A DNA stretch of 64,000 bases, from assembly GCF_036010485.1 (NCBI RefSeq), contig NZ_CP108568.1, positions 6,556,001 through 6,620,000 of the forward strand, written 5' to 3'. Source of the DNA: Streptomyces sp. NBC_01198. Its GTDB lineage: Bacteria; Actinomycetota; Actinomycetes; Streptomycetales; Streptomycetaceae. How positions within the stretch are numbered: the first letter of the stretch is position 1; every line of letters begins with the position of its first letter. Positions 29,538 to 39,441 of the stretch are shown piece after piece. A model generated the notes under the pieces. The model ran no database searches and was not told where the DNA came from. It saw only the letters and a list, made by a program, of their open reading frames with translations. Both the position numbers and the translations under genes were made by a program.

Positions 29538-30580
29538 TGGCCACGACGACTCTCCCCACCGGCCCGATCGAGCCCACCGACGCCGCCCCGTCCGGCGCGG
29601 GCACCCGCTTCGGCGGCCTGCGCAGGATCACCGCCGCGATCCGCGAGGCCCGCGGCGTACCGAGGTTCATGCTGTGGACCGGCGCCGTCATCTCGCTGCT
29701 GTTCGTGATCACCGCGGTCTTCGCACCGCTCATCGCGCCCTACAGCTTCGACACCTACAAGTCCGGCGGCAAGTCCTTCCCCAAGCAGGGCTCGCCGGAC
29801 GGCGACCACTGGTTCGGCACCACCGTGCAGAGCCTGGACGTGCTCTCCCGCACCATCTACGGCGCCCGTACGGCGCTTGAGGTGATGGTGCTCGCGGTGA
29901 TCTTCTCGCTGATCCTCGGAGTGCTGCTCGGCCTGGTGTCCGGCTACTTCGGCGGCTGGCTCGACCGCATCCTGGTGCTGGTGATGGACGCGCTGTTCGC
30001 GTTCCCCTACCTGCTGCTGGCCATCGTGGCCGGGTTCGTCTTCTCCGGCATCTCCGGCGGCGGCGTGGTCACCGCGGCGCTGTCCATCACGGTGGTCTAC
30101 ATCCCGCAGTACTTCCGGGTGGTCCGGGCCTCCGCGCTGTCCGCCAGGGAGGCCACCTTCGTGGAGGCCGCCCGCGCGATGGGCGCCAAACCGTCGGTGG
30201 TGATCCGCAAGTACCTCTTCGGCAACGTCATCCAGTCCGTGCCGGTGATCACCACGATGAACGCCGCCGACGCCATCGGCACCCTGGCCGGCCTGGGCTT
30301 CCTCGGCCTGGGCATCCAGCCCACCCAGGCCGCCGAATGGGGCTACGACCTGGACCGCGCGATCGACGACGTCAACGCCGGCATGTGGTGGACCTGCCTC
30401 TACCCCGGCGTCGCCATGGTCATCGCCATCCTCGGCTTCACGCTGCTCGGCGAGGGACTCAACGACGTGCTCAACCCGACCATGCGGCGCCGCCGGATCC
30501 GCAAGGTGCTGCTTCCCGAGTACACCCGGCGCCGTACCGTCACCGCTCCCGCGGTTCCCGAAGGCGAGGCCGTCAAGTGA
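29537..30580 (+). CDS. peptide ABC transporter permease (DppC/OppC type)
   Basis: A 347 aa membrane protein with an N-terminal OppC_N segment (residues about 50-95, including [14 protein letters not shown]) and the transport domain with [21 protein letters not shown] as EAA loop (about 210-230). [20 protein letters not shown] is the classical HPFGTDxxGRDxxSR element of the family in a variant form. Overlaps both the preceding permease and the following ATPase gene, whose GTG lies in its last codons. Confidence 0.93.
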   Translation: MATTTLPTGPIEPTDAAPSGAGTRFGGLRRITAAIREARGVPRFMLWTGAVISLLFVITAVFAPLIAPYSFDTYKSGGKSFPKQGSPDGDHWFGTTVQSLDVLSRTIYGARTALEVMVLAVIFSLILGVLLGLVSGYFGGWLDRILVLVMDALFAFPYLLLAIVAGFVFSGISGGGVVTAALSITVVYIPQYFRVVRASALSAREATFVEAARAMGAKPSVVIRKYLFGNVIQSVPVITTMNAADAIGTLAGLGFLGLGIQPTQAAEWGYDLDRAIDDVNAGMWWTCLYPGVAMVIAILGFTLLGEGLNDVLNPTMRRRRIRKVLLPEYTRRRTVTAPAVPEGEAVK

Positions 30581-31638
30581 CCGAACCCGTCCTGTCCGTC
30601 CGCGACCTGCGCGTCTGGTACGGCACCGACCGCGGCCCGGTACGAGCCGTGGACGGCGTCAGCTTCGACGTACGGCCCGGCGAGACCCTCGGCCTGGTCG
30701 GCGAGTCCGGCTGCGGCAAGTCCACCCTCGGCCGCGGAGTGCTCGGCCTGACCCCGCCGGCGGCGGCCGTCGACGGCGAGGTCGTGCTGCGCAGCCCCCG
30801 CGGCGCCGGGCGCAACCTGGTGGGGCTGCCGCCCCGGGAGATCCAGCGGCTGCGCGGCCCCGACCTCGGGCTGATCTTCCAGGAGCCGATGACCCGGCTC
30901 AACCCGCTGATGCGGATTTCACAGCACTTCGAGGAGGCGCTGCGCGCCCACCACAAGGGCCTGCCCAAGCGGGAGGTCAAGTCCCGCGCGCTGGCCGCGC
31001 TGCGCGGCATGGGCATCCCGGAGAGCCGCTACGACAGCTACCCGCACGAGTTCTCCGGCGGTATGCGGCAGCGCATCATGATCGCGCTCGCACTGGTGCT
31101 GCGGCCGGCGTTCATCGTCGCCGACGAGCCCACCACCGCCCTCGACGTGCTGGTCGAGGCGCAGATCATCAAGATCCTCGCCGACCTGCGGAAGAACTTC
31201 GACACCTCGCTGGTGCTGATCACCCACAACCTCGGTATCGTCGCCGAGGCGTGCGACCGGGTCGCGGTGATGTACGCCGGTCATATCGTGGAACAGGGCG
31301 ACGCCCGCGAGGTGTTCGCCAACCCGCAGCACCCGTACACCAAGGAGCTGCTCCGCTCGACCATCTCGCTGGCCACCACCGGGCTGCACTTCATCCCGGG
31401 CAGCCCGCCGGACCTGGTGGAACCCCCGCAGGGCTGCCGCTTCCACCCGCGGTGCCCGGTCGCCATGCGCGGCTGCGCCACGGTGGAGCCGCCCGAGGTG
31501 ACCCTGCCGAGCGGGGTGGTCAGCGCCTGCTGGCAGCAGGCGATCGAGGCGGACCCCGCCCTGGTGGACGAGCTGGGACCCGACGGGCGCGAACCGCTCG
31601 CCGCTGTGAAGGAGATCAGCGTTGCTGACGAAGCCTGA
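30577..31638 (+). CDS. peptide ABC transporter ATP-binding protein (DppD/OppD type)
   Basis: A 353 aa ATPase: Walker [12 protein letters not shown] (about residues 41-51), Q-loop [12 protein letters not shown], signature FSGGMRQR, Walker [13 protein letters not shown] and H-loop [10 protein letters not shown]. The C-terminal oligopeptide/dipeptide domain has CRFHPRCP, whose Cys cluster may bind iron-sulphur in this family. A GTG at 30577 overlaps the permease stop (GTGA). It overlaps the next ATPase gene by 17 bp. Confidence 0.94.
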   Translation: MTEPVLSVRDLRVWYGTDRGPVRAVDGVSFDVRPGETLGLVGESGCGKSTLGRGVLGLTPPAAAVDGEVVLRSPRGAGRNLVGLPPREIQRLRGPDLGLIFQEPMTRLNPLMRISQHFEEALRAHHKGLPKREVKSRALAALRGMGIPESRYDSYPHEFSGGMRQRIMIALALVLRPAFIVADEPTTALDVLVEAQIIKILADLRKNFDTSLVLITHNLGIVAEACDRVAVMYAGHIVEQGDAREVFANPQHPYTKELLRSTISLATTGLHFIPGSPPDLVEPPQGCRFHPRCPVAMRGCATVEPPEVTLPSGVVSACWQQAIEADPALVDELGPDGREPLAAVKEISVADEA

Positions 31639-32977
31639 CATCGAACCGTCCGGCGAAGGAGCCGACGCCCAGGTCGGCGAGCCACTGGTCGAGGCCACCG
31701 GCCTCGAAGTGCACTTCGGCCTGCGCGGCGGCCTGCTCGGCCGCTTCTCCGGCCGGGCGGGCGGCGCGGTCCGTGCCGTCGACGGTATCGACCTGACCCT
31801 GCGCAAGGGCGAAGTCCTCGGCCTGGTCGGCGAGTCCGGCTCCGGCAAGACCACGCTGGGCCGCACCCTGATCGGCCTGACCCGGGCCACCGCCGGCACC
31901 GTCCGCTTCCACGGCGAGGACATCACCGAACTCGGCGAGCGCCGGCTGCGGCCGCTGCGCCGCAAGCTCCAGATGGTCTTCCAGGACCCGCACGCCTCGC
32001 TCAACCCGGCGATGGACATCCGCACCGCCGTCGGCCACCCGCTGCGCATCCACAACCTGGTCGCGGACGAGCAGGAGTACGAGGCCAAGGTCGTCGACGC
32101 GCTGGAGCGGGTCGGCCTGACCCCGCCGGAGCGCTACCTGGGCAAGTTCCCCGGGGACCTGTCCGGCGGCCAGAAGCAGCGTGCCGTGCTGGCCAGGGCG
32201 ATCATCGCGGAACCCGAACTGCTGGTCGCCGACGAGCCGATCTCGATGCTGGACATGAGCGTCCGGGCCAAGATCCTCCAGCTGATGCTGGATCTGAAGC
32301 GTGATCTCGATCTCACCTACGTCTACGTCACCCACGACCTGGCGAGCGCGAAGTTCTTCTGCGACACCATCGCGATCATGTACCTGGGCCGGATCGTGGA
32401 GTACGGCCCCACCGCCCAGGTCTTCGCCGACCCGCAACACCCGTACACCGAGGCGCTGCTGGCCGCGATCCCGGAGCCGGACCCGGAGCGGGCACTGCCC
32501 CGCGAGCTGCCGCGCGGCGAGATCCCGGACGCCGCAAGGCCGCCGATGGGCTGCGCCTTCCACCCGCGCTGCCCGGTCGCCGTCGCCGAGTGCGGCTGGG
32601 AGGCCCGCGATCTGCGCACGCTGCTGGAGAACCGCTGGCTCGCGCTGGCCCCAGAGGCCTCAGCGCGGGAGAAATCGCTCTTCGCGGACGTCGAGTCGCT
32701 GGGCGCGGACAGCCAGAGCACGGTCGCAATCGCACCCGGCCGAGGCCGCTCTCCCGAAGATGTGTTGGAATACCTCCGGCATCTGCGCGAGGAGGCATCC
32801 GAAGCCGAACCGCGTGAACCGTTCTGGCGCGGCGTGGTCACGATGCACGCCGAAAGCGGCCGGGCCGTGGTGGAGTTCGCGCCGCCACGCGATCCGCGCC
32901 TCAGCCTGATCCCGGCCACCGGCGTGCAGGTGGCCTGCCATCTGCGTGAGCCTGTCACGAGCACCACTGGTACATGA
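31622..32977 (+). CDS. peptide ABC transporter ATP-binding protein (DppF/OppF type) with an inserted segment
   Basis: A 451 aa ATPase, roughly 100 residues longer than usual. The core is standard: Walker A GESGSGKTTLG, Q-loop FQDPHASLNPAMD, signature LSGGQKQR and Walker B LLVADEPISMLD. The oligopeptide domain has [15 protein letters not shown] near residue 310. Between that and the terminal VACHL, which normally follows closely, lies an extra block of about 100 residues, acidic at first and with RSPEDVLEYLRHLREEA and GRAVVEFAPPRDP. A TTG start at 31622 is supported by AAGGAG 8 nt upstream and coupling to the previous gene. Confidence 0.92.
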   Translation: MLTKPDIEPSGEGADAQVGEPLVEATGLEVHFGLRGGLLGRFSGRAGGAVRAVDGIDLTLRKGEVLGLVGESGSGKTTLGRTLIGLTRATAGTVRFHGEDITELGERRLRPLRRKLQMVFQDPHASLNPAMDIRTAVGHPLRIHNLVADEQEYEAKVVDALERVGLTPPERYLGKFPGDLSGGQKQRAVLARAIIAEPELLVADEPISMLDMSVRAKILQLMLDLKRDLDLTYVYVTHDLASAKFFCDTIAIMYLGRIVEYGPTAQVFADPQHPYTEALLAAIPEPDPERALPRELPRGEIPDAARPPMGCAFHPRCPVAVAECGWEARDLRTLLENRWLALAPEASAREKSLFADVESLGADSQSTVAIAPGRGRSPEDVLEYLRHLREEASEAEPREPFWRGVVTMHAESGRAVVEFAPPRDPRLSLIPATGVQVACHLREPVTSTTGT

Positions 32978-33003
32978 GCAGGAACAAGAGGAGAACGACG
33001 ACG

Positions 33004-34596
33004 ATGAACCGCAAGCTTCTGGTGCTGCCCGCCCTCCTGGGCGTGATGACACCCCTGCTCACCGGGTGCGGCGGTTCCGGCGGGGGGAGCGGTGGCGGCA
33101 AAGCCATCGTCGTCGGCACCACCGACAGTATCGAGCTGACCAAGGACAACCCGGCGCCGCTCGACCCCGCGACCTCGTACGACAGCGCCACCTGGAACAT
33201 CTTCTTCAACACCTTCCAGATGCTGCTGACCTACCAGCGCGGCAGCACCACGCCGACCCCCGACGCGGCCAAGGACTGCCACTACACCGACACCAGCGTG
33301 CTGACGTACCAGTGCACGATGCGGGCCGACCAGCAGTTCTCCAACGGCGACCCGCTGACCGCCCAGGACGTGAAGTTCTCCATCGACCGGATGCAGAAGA
33401 TCAACTGGGCGGCCGGTCCCGCCTCGCTGATATCCGGCGTCAAGTCGGTGGACGCGCCGGACGACAGCACGGTGGTCTTCCACCTCAAGGCGCCCGACGC
33501 GACGTTCCCCGCCAAGCTCGCCACCCCGGCAGCGGCGATCGTCGACCACAAGGTCTACGACGCCGACAAGCCCTACACCGGCTGGCGGCTGGTGGGTTCC
33601 GGCCCGTACACGCTGGACTCCTTCACGCAGGCCAAGCAGGGCCAGTTCTCCAAGAACGCGCACTACACCGGCACTCTGAAGATCAACAACAACGGCATCG
33701 AGCTGAAGCTGTTCTCGGACCCCCACAAGATGGAGTCCGCGCTGCGCTCCGGCGCCATCGACGTCATGGCGCGCACCCTGAGCCCGGACCAGATCGGCAC
33801 CCTGCTCAGCAGCACCGACCCCAACGTCAAGCTCACCGAGTCCCCCGGCGGCGAGGCGCGCTTCCTGTTCCTCAACACCGACGCGCCGGCGCTCAAGAAC
33901 GTCGCGGTGCGCCAGGCGATGGCCCAGATCATCGACCGGCAGGCCATCACCCGCGACGTCTACAAGCGCACCGCCGACCCGCTGTACTCGGTGATCCCGC
34001 AGGGCATCACGACCCACACCAACTCGTTCTACAACAAGTACAAGGATCCCTCGCTCCCGGCGGCCAAGGTGCTCCTGGAGCAGGCCGGCATCACCGGCAA
34101 GGTCCCGCTGACCATCAACTTCCGCCGCGACACCGGCGGCACGATGAACCAGGCCGAGGCCCAGGAGATCGCCCGGCAGCTCAACGCGAGCGGGCTGTTC
34201 GACGTCAAGACCAAGGACGAGCAGTGGAACACCTTCCTCAAGAAGGCGTCCCAGCGTGAGTACGACGTCTTCGCGCTGAGCTGGCTGCCCGACTTCCCGG
34301 ACCCGGACAACTACATCGCACCGTTCTTCGACAAGGCCAACTTCCTCAACCTGGCCTACAACAACAAGGCGATCCAGAACCAGCTGCTGCCGGCCACCCG
34401 CAAGCAGGCCGACCGCAGCTCCACCACCACGGACTTCACCAAGGCACAGAACCTGATCGCCAACGACGTGCCGATGCTCCCGCTGTGGCAGCACAAGCAG
34501 TACATCGCCGCCCGCGCCGACATCACCGGCGTGGAGTGGGCGCTGAACGCCTCCACCACCACGCAGTTCTGGGAGCTCGGCCGCGGCAAGGGCTGA
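33004..34596 (+). CDS. peptide ABC transporter substrate-binding lipoprotein, copy B
   Basis: A 530 aa SBP_bac_5 protein with lipobox LTGC (Cys-22) followed by a Gly-rich tether. It shares layout and many motifs with copy A: VVGTTDS at the start of the mature domain, QQFSNGDPLTAQDVKFSIDRM, LSWLPDFPDPDN and WELGRG at the end. ATG 33004 has GAGGAG 10 nt upstream and begins a proper signal peptide. An upstream ATG at 32974, overlapping the ATPase stop, would add ten basic residues. It lies at the 3' end of the ABC operon and probably gives a second specificity to the same importer. Confidence 0.93.
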   Translation: MNRKLLVLPALLGVMTPLLTGCGGSGGGSGGGKAIVVGTTDSIELTKDNPAPLDPATSYDSATWNIFFNTFQMLLTYQRGSTTPTPDAAKDCHYTDTSVLTYQCTMRADQQFSNGDPLTAQDVKFSIDRMQKINWAAGPASLISGVKSVDAPDDSTVVFHLKAPDATFPAKLATPAAAIVDHKVYDADKPYTGWRLVGSGPYTLDSFTQAKQGQFSKNAHYTGTLKINNNGIELKLFSDPHKMESALRSGAIDVMARTLSPDQIGTLLSSTDPNVKLTESPGGEARFLFLNTDAPALKNVAVRQAMAQIIDRQAITRDVYKRTADPLYSVIPQGITTHTNSFYNKYKDPSLPAAKVLLEQAGITGKVPLTINFRRDTGGTMNQAEAQEIARQLNASGLFDVKTKDEQWNTFLKKASQREYDVFALSWLPDFPDPDNYIAPFFDKANFLNLAYNNKAIQNQLLPATRKQADRSSTTTDFTKAQNLIANDVPMLPLWQHKQYIAARADITGVEWALNASTTTQFWELGRGKG

Positions 34597-34654
34597 CGGC
34601 GGCGGCGGCCGGGCCGGCGGGGCCCGGCGGGTGGACGAGGGGAACACGTCGAGG

Positions 34655-36253
34655 ATGTTGCGCAAGCTGTTCGCGGTACCGGCCGTCATCGGCCTCGCCG
34701 CCCCGCTGCTGCTGGCCGGATGCGACTCCGGCAGCGGCAGCGGCGGGGACGGCGGCGGGGCCCTGGTGGTCGGCACCACGGACACCGTCACGGCCTCGGC
34801 GGGCAACCCGGCGCCGCTGGATCCGGCGGCCGGCTACGACACCGGCAGCTGGACCCTGATCGGCAACACCTACCAGACCCTGGTCAGGCTGCCCCGCACC
34901 GGCACCGAGCCGCAGCCCGACGCGGCCCGCACGTGCGGCTTCACCGACACCCTCGGCGAGCAGTACCGCTGCACCCTGCGCGGCGGCCTGACCTTCTCCG
35001 ACGGCAGGCCGCTGACCGCGCACGACGTGAAGTTCTCGGTCGACCGGATGCTGGCGATCCACGACCCGGGCGGGCCCGCGGCGCTGCTCTCCGACATCGA
35101 CAAGGTCGAGACCCCCGACGACAGCACGGTGGTCTTCCACCTCAAGGACCCCGACGCGACCTTCCCGCTCAAACTCACCACCCCGGCCGCCGCCATCGTC
35201 GACAGCAGGGAGTACGCCTCCGGCAAGCTGCACCCGGGCTACCGGGTGACCGGCTCGGGGCCGTACACCCTGAAGTCGCTGGTGCCCGGCGACCGGGCGG
35301 TGCTGGTGCGCAACCCCCGCTACAAGGGCTCGGCCACGCTCCACAACAGCCGGGTGGAACTGCGCTTCTTCAGCTCGTCGGCGGCCATGGAGAAGGCGCT
35401 GAAGGCCGGCACCATCGATGTGATGTCCCGCACCATGACGCCGGACCAGATCAGCCGCTACACCCAGGGCGCCGACCCGCAGGTGAAGCTGACCGAGGCC
35501 GCCGGGACCCAGACCAACTTCCTGGTCTTCGACCCCGCGGACCCGGTCGCGGGACAGCAGGCCGTACGCCGGGCCGCCGCCGCGCTGGTCGACCGGCAGG
35601 CGCTCACCAGGGACGTCTACCGGCGCACCACGGACCCGCTGTACTCGATCGTGCCGCAGGGCATCACCGGCCATACCAACGCCTTCTACGACCCCGCCCT
35701 GCCCGACCTCCAGCGGGCCAGGCAACTGCTCACCTCGGCCCGGCTGACCACTCCGGTAGCGCTGACCCTCAGCTACAGCACCACCCACTACGGCGAGGCC
35801 ACCGCGGCGGAGTTCGCCGCGCTCAAGCGGCAGCTGGAGAACGGCGGGCTCTTCCGCGTCGCCCTCCAGGGCGTACCCGACTGGAACACCTACCGGGCCG
35901 GCTACCAGGCGCACCGCTACCAGGTCTACGGCCTCGGCTGGTACCCGGACTTCCCCGACCCCGACAACTACCTGGCGCCCCTCTTCGGCCCCGGCGGCTC
36001 GCTCGGCCCGGCCGCCACCACCCCGGCGCTGCAGCAGCTCATCGCCGGCAGCAGGCAGCAGCCCAAGCGGGCGGACGCGGCCGCCGACCTGGAGCAGGCG
36101 CAGCGGCTCGTCGCCGACGGCGCCACGGTGCTGCCGCTGTGGCAGGGCAAGCAGTACCTGGCTGCCCGGGACGCCATCGGCGGCACCGAATGGGCGATGA
36201 ACGCCTCGTCCGTCACGCAGTTCTGGGAGCTGGGCCGCGGCCAGAGCGACTGA
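34655..36253 (+). CDS. peptide ABC transporter substrate-binding lipoprotein, copy C
   Basis: A 532 aa SBP_bac_5 protein, lipobox LAGC (Cys-23). It is closer to copy B than to copy A: shared blocks include VVGTTDTVTASAGNPAPLDP (B has the equivalent with an NPAPLDP), DDSTVVFHLK-PDATFP, DRQALTRDVYRRT-DPLYS and TQFWELGRGQ. This implies a local tandem duplication. Between B and C lie 58 bp with a 7 bp GC hairpin (34609-34627). The start ATG has GAGGGG about 12 nt upstream. Convergent with the response-regulator gene. Confidence 0.93.
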   Translation: MLRKLFAVPAVIGLAAPLLLAGCDSGSGSGGDGGGALVVGTTDTVTASAGNPAPLDPAAGYDTGSWTLIGNTYQTLVRLPRTGTEPQPDAARTCGFTDTLGEQYRCTLRGGLTFSDGRPLTAHDVKFSVDRMLAIHDPGGPAALLSDIDKVETPDDSTVVFHLKDPDATFPLKLTTPAAAIVDSREYASGKLHPGYRVTGSGPYTLKSLVPGDRAVLVRNPRYKGSATLHNSRVELRFFSSSAAMEKALKAGTIDVMSRTMTPDQISRYTQGADPQVKLTEAAGTQTNFLVFDPADPVAGQQAVRRAAAALVDRQALTRDVYRRTTDPLYSIVPQGITGHTNAFYDPALPDLQRARQLLTSARLTTPVALTLSYSTTHYGEATAAEFAALKRQLENGGLFRVALQGVPDWNTYRAGYQAHRYQVYGLGWYPDFPDPDNYLAPLFGPGGSLGPAATTPALQQLIAGSRQQPKRADAAADLEQAQRLVADGATVLPLWQGKQYLAARDAIGGTEWAMNASSVTQFWELGRGQSD

Positions 36254-36294
36254 CCGCCCGCGGCGCACGCGGTCCCGGGCGGCCGCCGGGCCTG

Positions 36295-36966
36295 TCAGTT
36301 CGCGCCGGGGCGCACCAGACCGCTCTCGTACGCGTAGACCGCCGCCTGCACCCGGTCGCGCAGGCCCAGCTTGGTCAGCACATGCCCGACGTGCGTCTTG
36401 ACGGTGGTCTCCGACACGAACAGCTCAGCGGCGATCTCCGCGTTCGACAGGCCGCGGGCCACCAGCCTGAGCACCTCGACCTCCCGCTCGGTCAGGGTGT
36501 GCAGCGGCTGCGGCACCGACTCGTCGCCGGACGGCAGCCGGCCCGCGTACTTGTCGAGCAGCCGGCGGGTGATGCTGGGCGCCAGCATCGCCTCGCCCGC
36601 GGCCACCACCCGGATCGCCTGCACCAGCTCGGCCGCCGGGGCGTCCTTGAGCAGGAAGCCGCTCGCGCCGGCCCGCAGCGCCTCGATCACATACTCGTCG
36701 AGGTCGAAGGTGGTCAGCACCAGCACCTTCGCCGGCCCGGAACGGTCGGGGCCGGTGATCTGCCGGGTCGCCTCCACTCCGTCCATCCGGGGCATCCTGA
36801 TGTCCATCAGCACCACGTCGGGCTGCAGCGCCCGCACCTGGTCCAGCGCCTGCTGGCCGTCCCCGGCCTCACCGACCACCGCCAGGTCGGTCTCGGCCTC
36901 CAGGATCATCCGGAAACCGGTACGCAGCAGGGGCTGATCGTCCACCAGCAGGACGCGGATCGCCAC
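36295..36966 (-). CDS. NarL/LuxR-family response regulator, no adjacent kinase
   Basis: A 223 aa regulator: a receiver domain (residues 1-120; VLLVDDQ acidic pocket, phosphoacceptor Asp-55 in [10 protein letters not shown], Thr in LTTFDLDE, Lys in FLLKDAP) and a C-terminal LuxR-type helix-turn-helix ([32 protein letters not shown]). GTG 36966 has GGAGGAG upstream and is chosen over an extension of 11 residues. No histidine kinase is encoded beside it, so it is an orphan or paired in trans. Confidence 0.92.
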   Translation of the reverse strand: MAIRVLLVDDQPLLRTGFRMILEAETDLAVVGEAGDGQQALDQVRALQPDVVLMDIRMPRMDGVEATRQITGPDRSGPAKVLVLTTFDLDEYVIEALRAGASGFLLKDAPAAELVQAIRVVAAGEAMLAPSITRRLLDKYAGRLPSGDESVPQPLHTLTEREVEVLRLVARGLSNAEIAAELFVSETTVKTHVGHVLTKLGLRDRVQAAVYAYESGLVRPGAN

Positions 36967-36985
36967 GGGAACTCCTCCGTCTTCG

Positions 36986-37858
36986 CTAGACCGGGTCATT
37001 CTCGCCCACCCGGGGCGGACCCACGGTCACAGCCGCCAGCGGATAGGGCGGCGGAGTCCCGCCGAACTCCGGGCAGAACGCCTGATGATCGCACCAGCCG
37101 CACAGCGGGGTGCGGCGCGGCCGCCAGTCACCGCTCTCGGTCGCCGCCCTGATCGCCTCCCACAGGGCCAGCAGCTTGCGCTCGGTACGCAGCAGGTCCG
37201 CCGGCGCCGGGTCGTAGGTCAGCACGTCCCCGCTGCCCAGATACACCAGCTGCAGCCGCCGCGGGACCACCCCGCGCAGCCGCCACAGCACCAGGGCGTA
37301 GAACGACATCTGGAACATCGGCTCGTCGGCGTACTCCGGGCGGGGGGCCTTGCCCGTCTTGTAGTCCACCACCCGCAGATCGCCAGTGGCCGGCGCGACG
37401 TCCAGCCGGTCGACGTAGCCGCGCAGCGTCAGCCCCGAGTCCAGCACCGTCTCGACGTACAGCTCGCGCTCGGCGGGTTCGAGCCGGGTCGGGTCCTCCA
37501 GGGTGAACCAGCGGTCCACCAGGGCGCGGGCGCTGTCCAGCCACGCCGCAAGGGCCGCCGGGTCCGCCACGTCGAACAGCGACGACAGCTCGGGCCTGGC
37601 GGCCAGCAGCCGCTCCCACTCGGCGGGCACCAGCTCCCTGGCCCGGTCCGCGGTGCGGTCGGCCGCGGGGGCGTCGAAGAGCCGTTCGAGCACCGCGTGC
37701 ACCACGGTGCCCCGGGTGGCCGCCTGCGTCGGCTTCTCCGGCAGCCGGTCGATCACCCGCAGCCGGTACAGCAGCGGGCAGCGCATGAAGTCGGCCGCGC
37801 GCGACGGCGACAGCGACGTCGGCGGTCGCGGCGGAATGCTCTCGGTGCTGGTCCCCAT
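36986..37858 (-). CDS. RecB-like PD-(D/E)XK nuclease with Fe-S type cysteine cluster
   Basis: A 290 aa single-domain nuclease of the RecB family exonucleases. The active site is GYVDRLDV followed by RVVDYKTGK (Asp ... Asp-x-Lys). One Cys lies near the N-terminus ([10 protein letters not shown], about 27) and three are grouped at the C-terminus ([15 protein letters not shown]), the spacing of the AddB/Cas4 iron-sulphur nucleases. No helicase domain is attached. It ends 19 bp before the start of the response regulator gene and may be cotranscribed with it. Role in DNA repair is inferred. Confidence 0.88.
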   Translation of the reverse strand: MGTSTESIPPRPPTSLSPSRAADFMRCPLLYRLRVIDRLPEKPTQAATRGTVVHAVLERLFDAPAADRTADRARELVPAEWERLLAARPELSSLFDVADPAALAAWLDSARALVDRWFTLEDPTRLEPAERELYVETVLDSGLTLRGYVDRLDVAPATGDLRVVDYKTGKAPRPEYADEPMFQMSFYALVLWRLRGVVPRRLQLVYLGSGDVLTYDPAPADLLRTERKLLALWEAIRAATESGDWRPRRTPLCGWCDHQAFCPEFGGTPPPYPLAAVTVGPPRVGENDPV

Positions 37859-37984
37859 GGGGGACGACCCTACGGCCTGCCACCGACAAGCCGGTGCCCG
37901 CCGGGCGTAACGGCGCAATAGCATGGCTGCGAGGCCTCGCTGCGCGCGATCGGTACGAGGTCCGGATCCGAGCGAGGGGAAGCA

Positions 37985-39208
37985 TTGAGCGAGAGCGGTG
38001 GGCCGCCGTCCCGGAAGAGCGACGCCCCTGGCCAGGACGGCGACACCGGCAAGTCCCCGCGGGGGCCCGGCGGCGGAATCCTGATGGGCCGTTTCTTCGG
38101 CGTGCCCATCTACGTCGCGCCCAGCTGGTTCCTGGTCGCGGCCCTGATCACCTGGGTCTTCGGCGACCAGCTCGACACCGTGCTGCCGGGGCTCGGCGGC
38201 GTCCGCTACCTGGTCTCGCTGTTCTTCGCGGTGGCCTTCTACGGCTCCGTGCTGATCCACGAGCTGGCGCACACGGTGGCCGCGCTGCGGTTCAAGCTGC
38301 CCGTGCGGCGGATCCAGCTGCAGTTCTTCGGCGGCGTCTCGGAGATCGAGAAGGAGTCCGAGACCCCCGGCAGGGAGTTCGTGCTGGCCTTCGTCGGGCC
38401 GCTGCTGTCGCTGGTGCTGGCCGGGATCTTCTTCGGCGGGATGCAGCTGGTCGACTCCGGCACGGTGCCCGGCGTGCTGCTCGCCGGGCTGATGGTCAGC
38501 AACTTGATCGTTGCGATCTTCAATTTCCTGCCCGGCCTGCCGCTGGACGGCGGCCGGATGCTGCGGGCGGTGGTCTGGAAGATCAGCGGCAAGCCGATGA
38601 CCGGCACGGTGGCCGCGGCCTGGGTGGGCCGCGGGCTGGCGCTCGCGGTGCTCGTCGGGCTGCCGATGCTGTCCTACGCCCGCAGCGGCGAGGACGGCAG
38701 CAGCGGCTTCGACTCGCTCACCGACGCGCTGCTCGCCGCGATCCTGGCCGCCATCATCTGGACCGGCGCCGGCAACAGCCTGCGGATGGCCAGGCTGCGC
38801 GAGCGGCTGCCCGATCTGCGGGCCCGCACCCTGACCCGCAGAGCGGTCCCGGTCGCCTCCGACACCCCCCTGTCCGAGGCGCTGCGCCGGGCCAACGAGG
38901 CCGGCGCCAGGGCCCTGGTGGTGGTCGACGGCCGCGGCGACCCGACGGCGCTGGTACGCGAGTCCGCGATCGTCACGATCCCCGAGCACCGCCGCCCCTG
39001 GGTCGCGGTCAGCGGCCTCGCCCAGGACCTCACGCCGGGCATGCGGGTCTCCGCGGAACTCGCCGGCGAGGCCCTGCTCGACACCCTGAGGGCCACCCCG
39101 TCCACGGAGTACCTGGTGGTGGAGCCGAGCGGCGAGATCTTCGGCGTCCTGGCGACCGCCGACGTCGAGAAGGCCTTCCTGGCGGCGATGTCCCGGGTGC
39201 CTGCTTGA
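37985..39208 (+). CDS. site-2 protease family protein with CBS domain pair
   Basis: A 407 aa intramembrane zinc metalloprotease (M50). Catalytic IHELAHTVAA (HExxH at residues 92-96) lies in an early membrane segment; the third zinc ligand Asp is in NFLPGLPLDGGRML (about 180-193). Membrane segments occupy roughly residues 45-265 and the C-terminal third forms a CBS pair (ALVVVDGRGDPTALV, YLVVEPSGEIFGVL). A TTG start at 37985 has AGGGGA 5 nt upstream. The N-terminal 30 residues are hydrophilic. Substrates are typically anti-sigma factors, unknown here. Divergent from the nuclease gene. Confidence 0.92.
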   Translation: MSESGGPPSRKSDAPGQDGDTGKSPRGPGGGILMGRFFGVPIYVAPSWFLVAALITWVFGDQLDTVLPGLGGVRYLVSLFFAVAFYGSVLIHELAHTVAALRFKLPVRRIQLQFFGGVSEIEKESETPGREFVLAFVGPLLSLVLAGIFFGGMQLVDSGTVPGVLLAGLMVSNLIVAIFNFLPGLPLDGGRMLRAVVWKISGKPMTGTVAAAWVGRGLALAVLVGLPMLSYARSGEDGSSGFDSLTDALLAAILAAIIWTGAGNSLRMARLRERLPDLRARTLTRRAVPVASDTPLSEALRRANEAGARALVVVDGRGDPTALVRESAIVTIPEHRRPWVAVSGLAQDLTPGMRVSAELAGEALLDTLRATPSTEYLVVEPSGEIFGVLATADVEKAFLAAMSRVPA

Positions 39209-39441
39209 TTCTTTTTGCGGCTCGGTTCGCCTCCGGGGCGCTCAAGGCGGCGTCGACGGTCGATCGTGCTCGGTTCCTCGTTCCTCGGAACCTCCGCGCG
39301 TTCTCCCTTTCGACACCACCCGCGCCCCTTCGGCTCACTCGCCGAAAACGCTCACCCTCCGCGGCGTCCTCGGGTACGGGCCGAGCGGGGGCAGGTCGGG
39401 GCGGTCAGGGGGTGGGGGGAAAGGCCGATAAGGTGATGCTC
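39209..39441. repeat. non-coding gap with an interspersed-repeat look
   Basis: This 233 bp stretch lacks a credible gene and differs in texture from the coding flanks (T-tracts, TCGTTCCTCGGAACC near 39281, runs of CTC). AAAACGCTCACCCTC at 39345-39359 recurs at 47275-47289 after prcA, and CGCGCCCCT precedes it in both places, which links this gap to the interspersed repeat family of 13.7 and 47.3 kb. TTCTTTTTGCGG directly after the protease stop may help termination. A weak promoter for the next gene is not evident. Confidence 0.5.

Noticed and set aside
32974-33003. Upstream start for binding protein copy B at ATG 32974
   Set aside because: It adds a basic decapeptide before a complete signal peptide, whereas ATG 33004 has GAGGAG at good spacing.
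36986-37858. Cas4 of a CRISPR system
   Set aside because: No other cas genes or direct-repeat arrays exist in the window; a housekeeping RecB-like nuclease is more likely.
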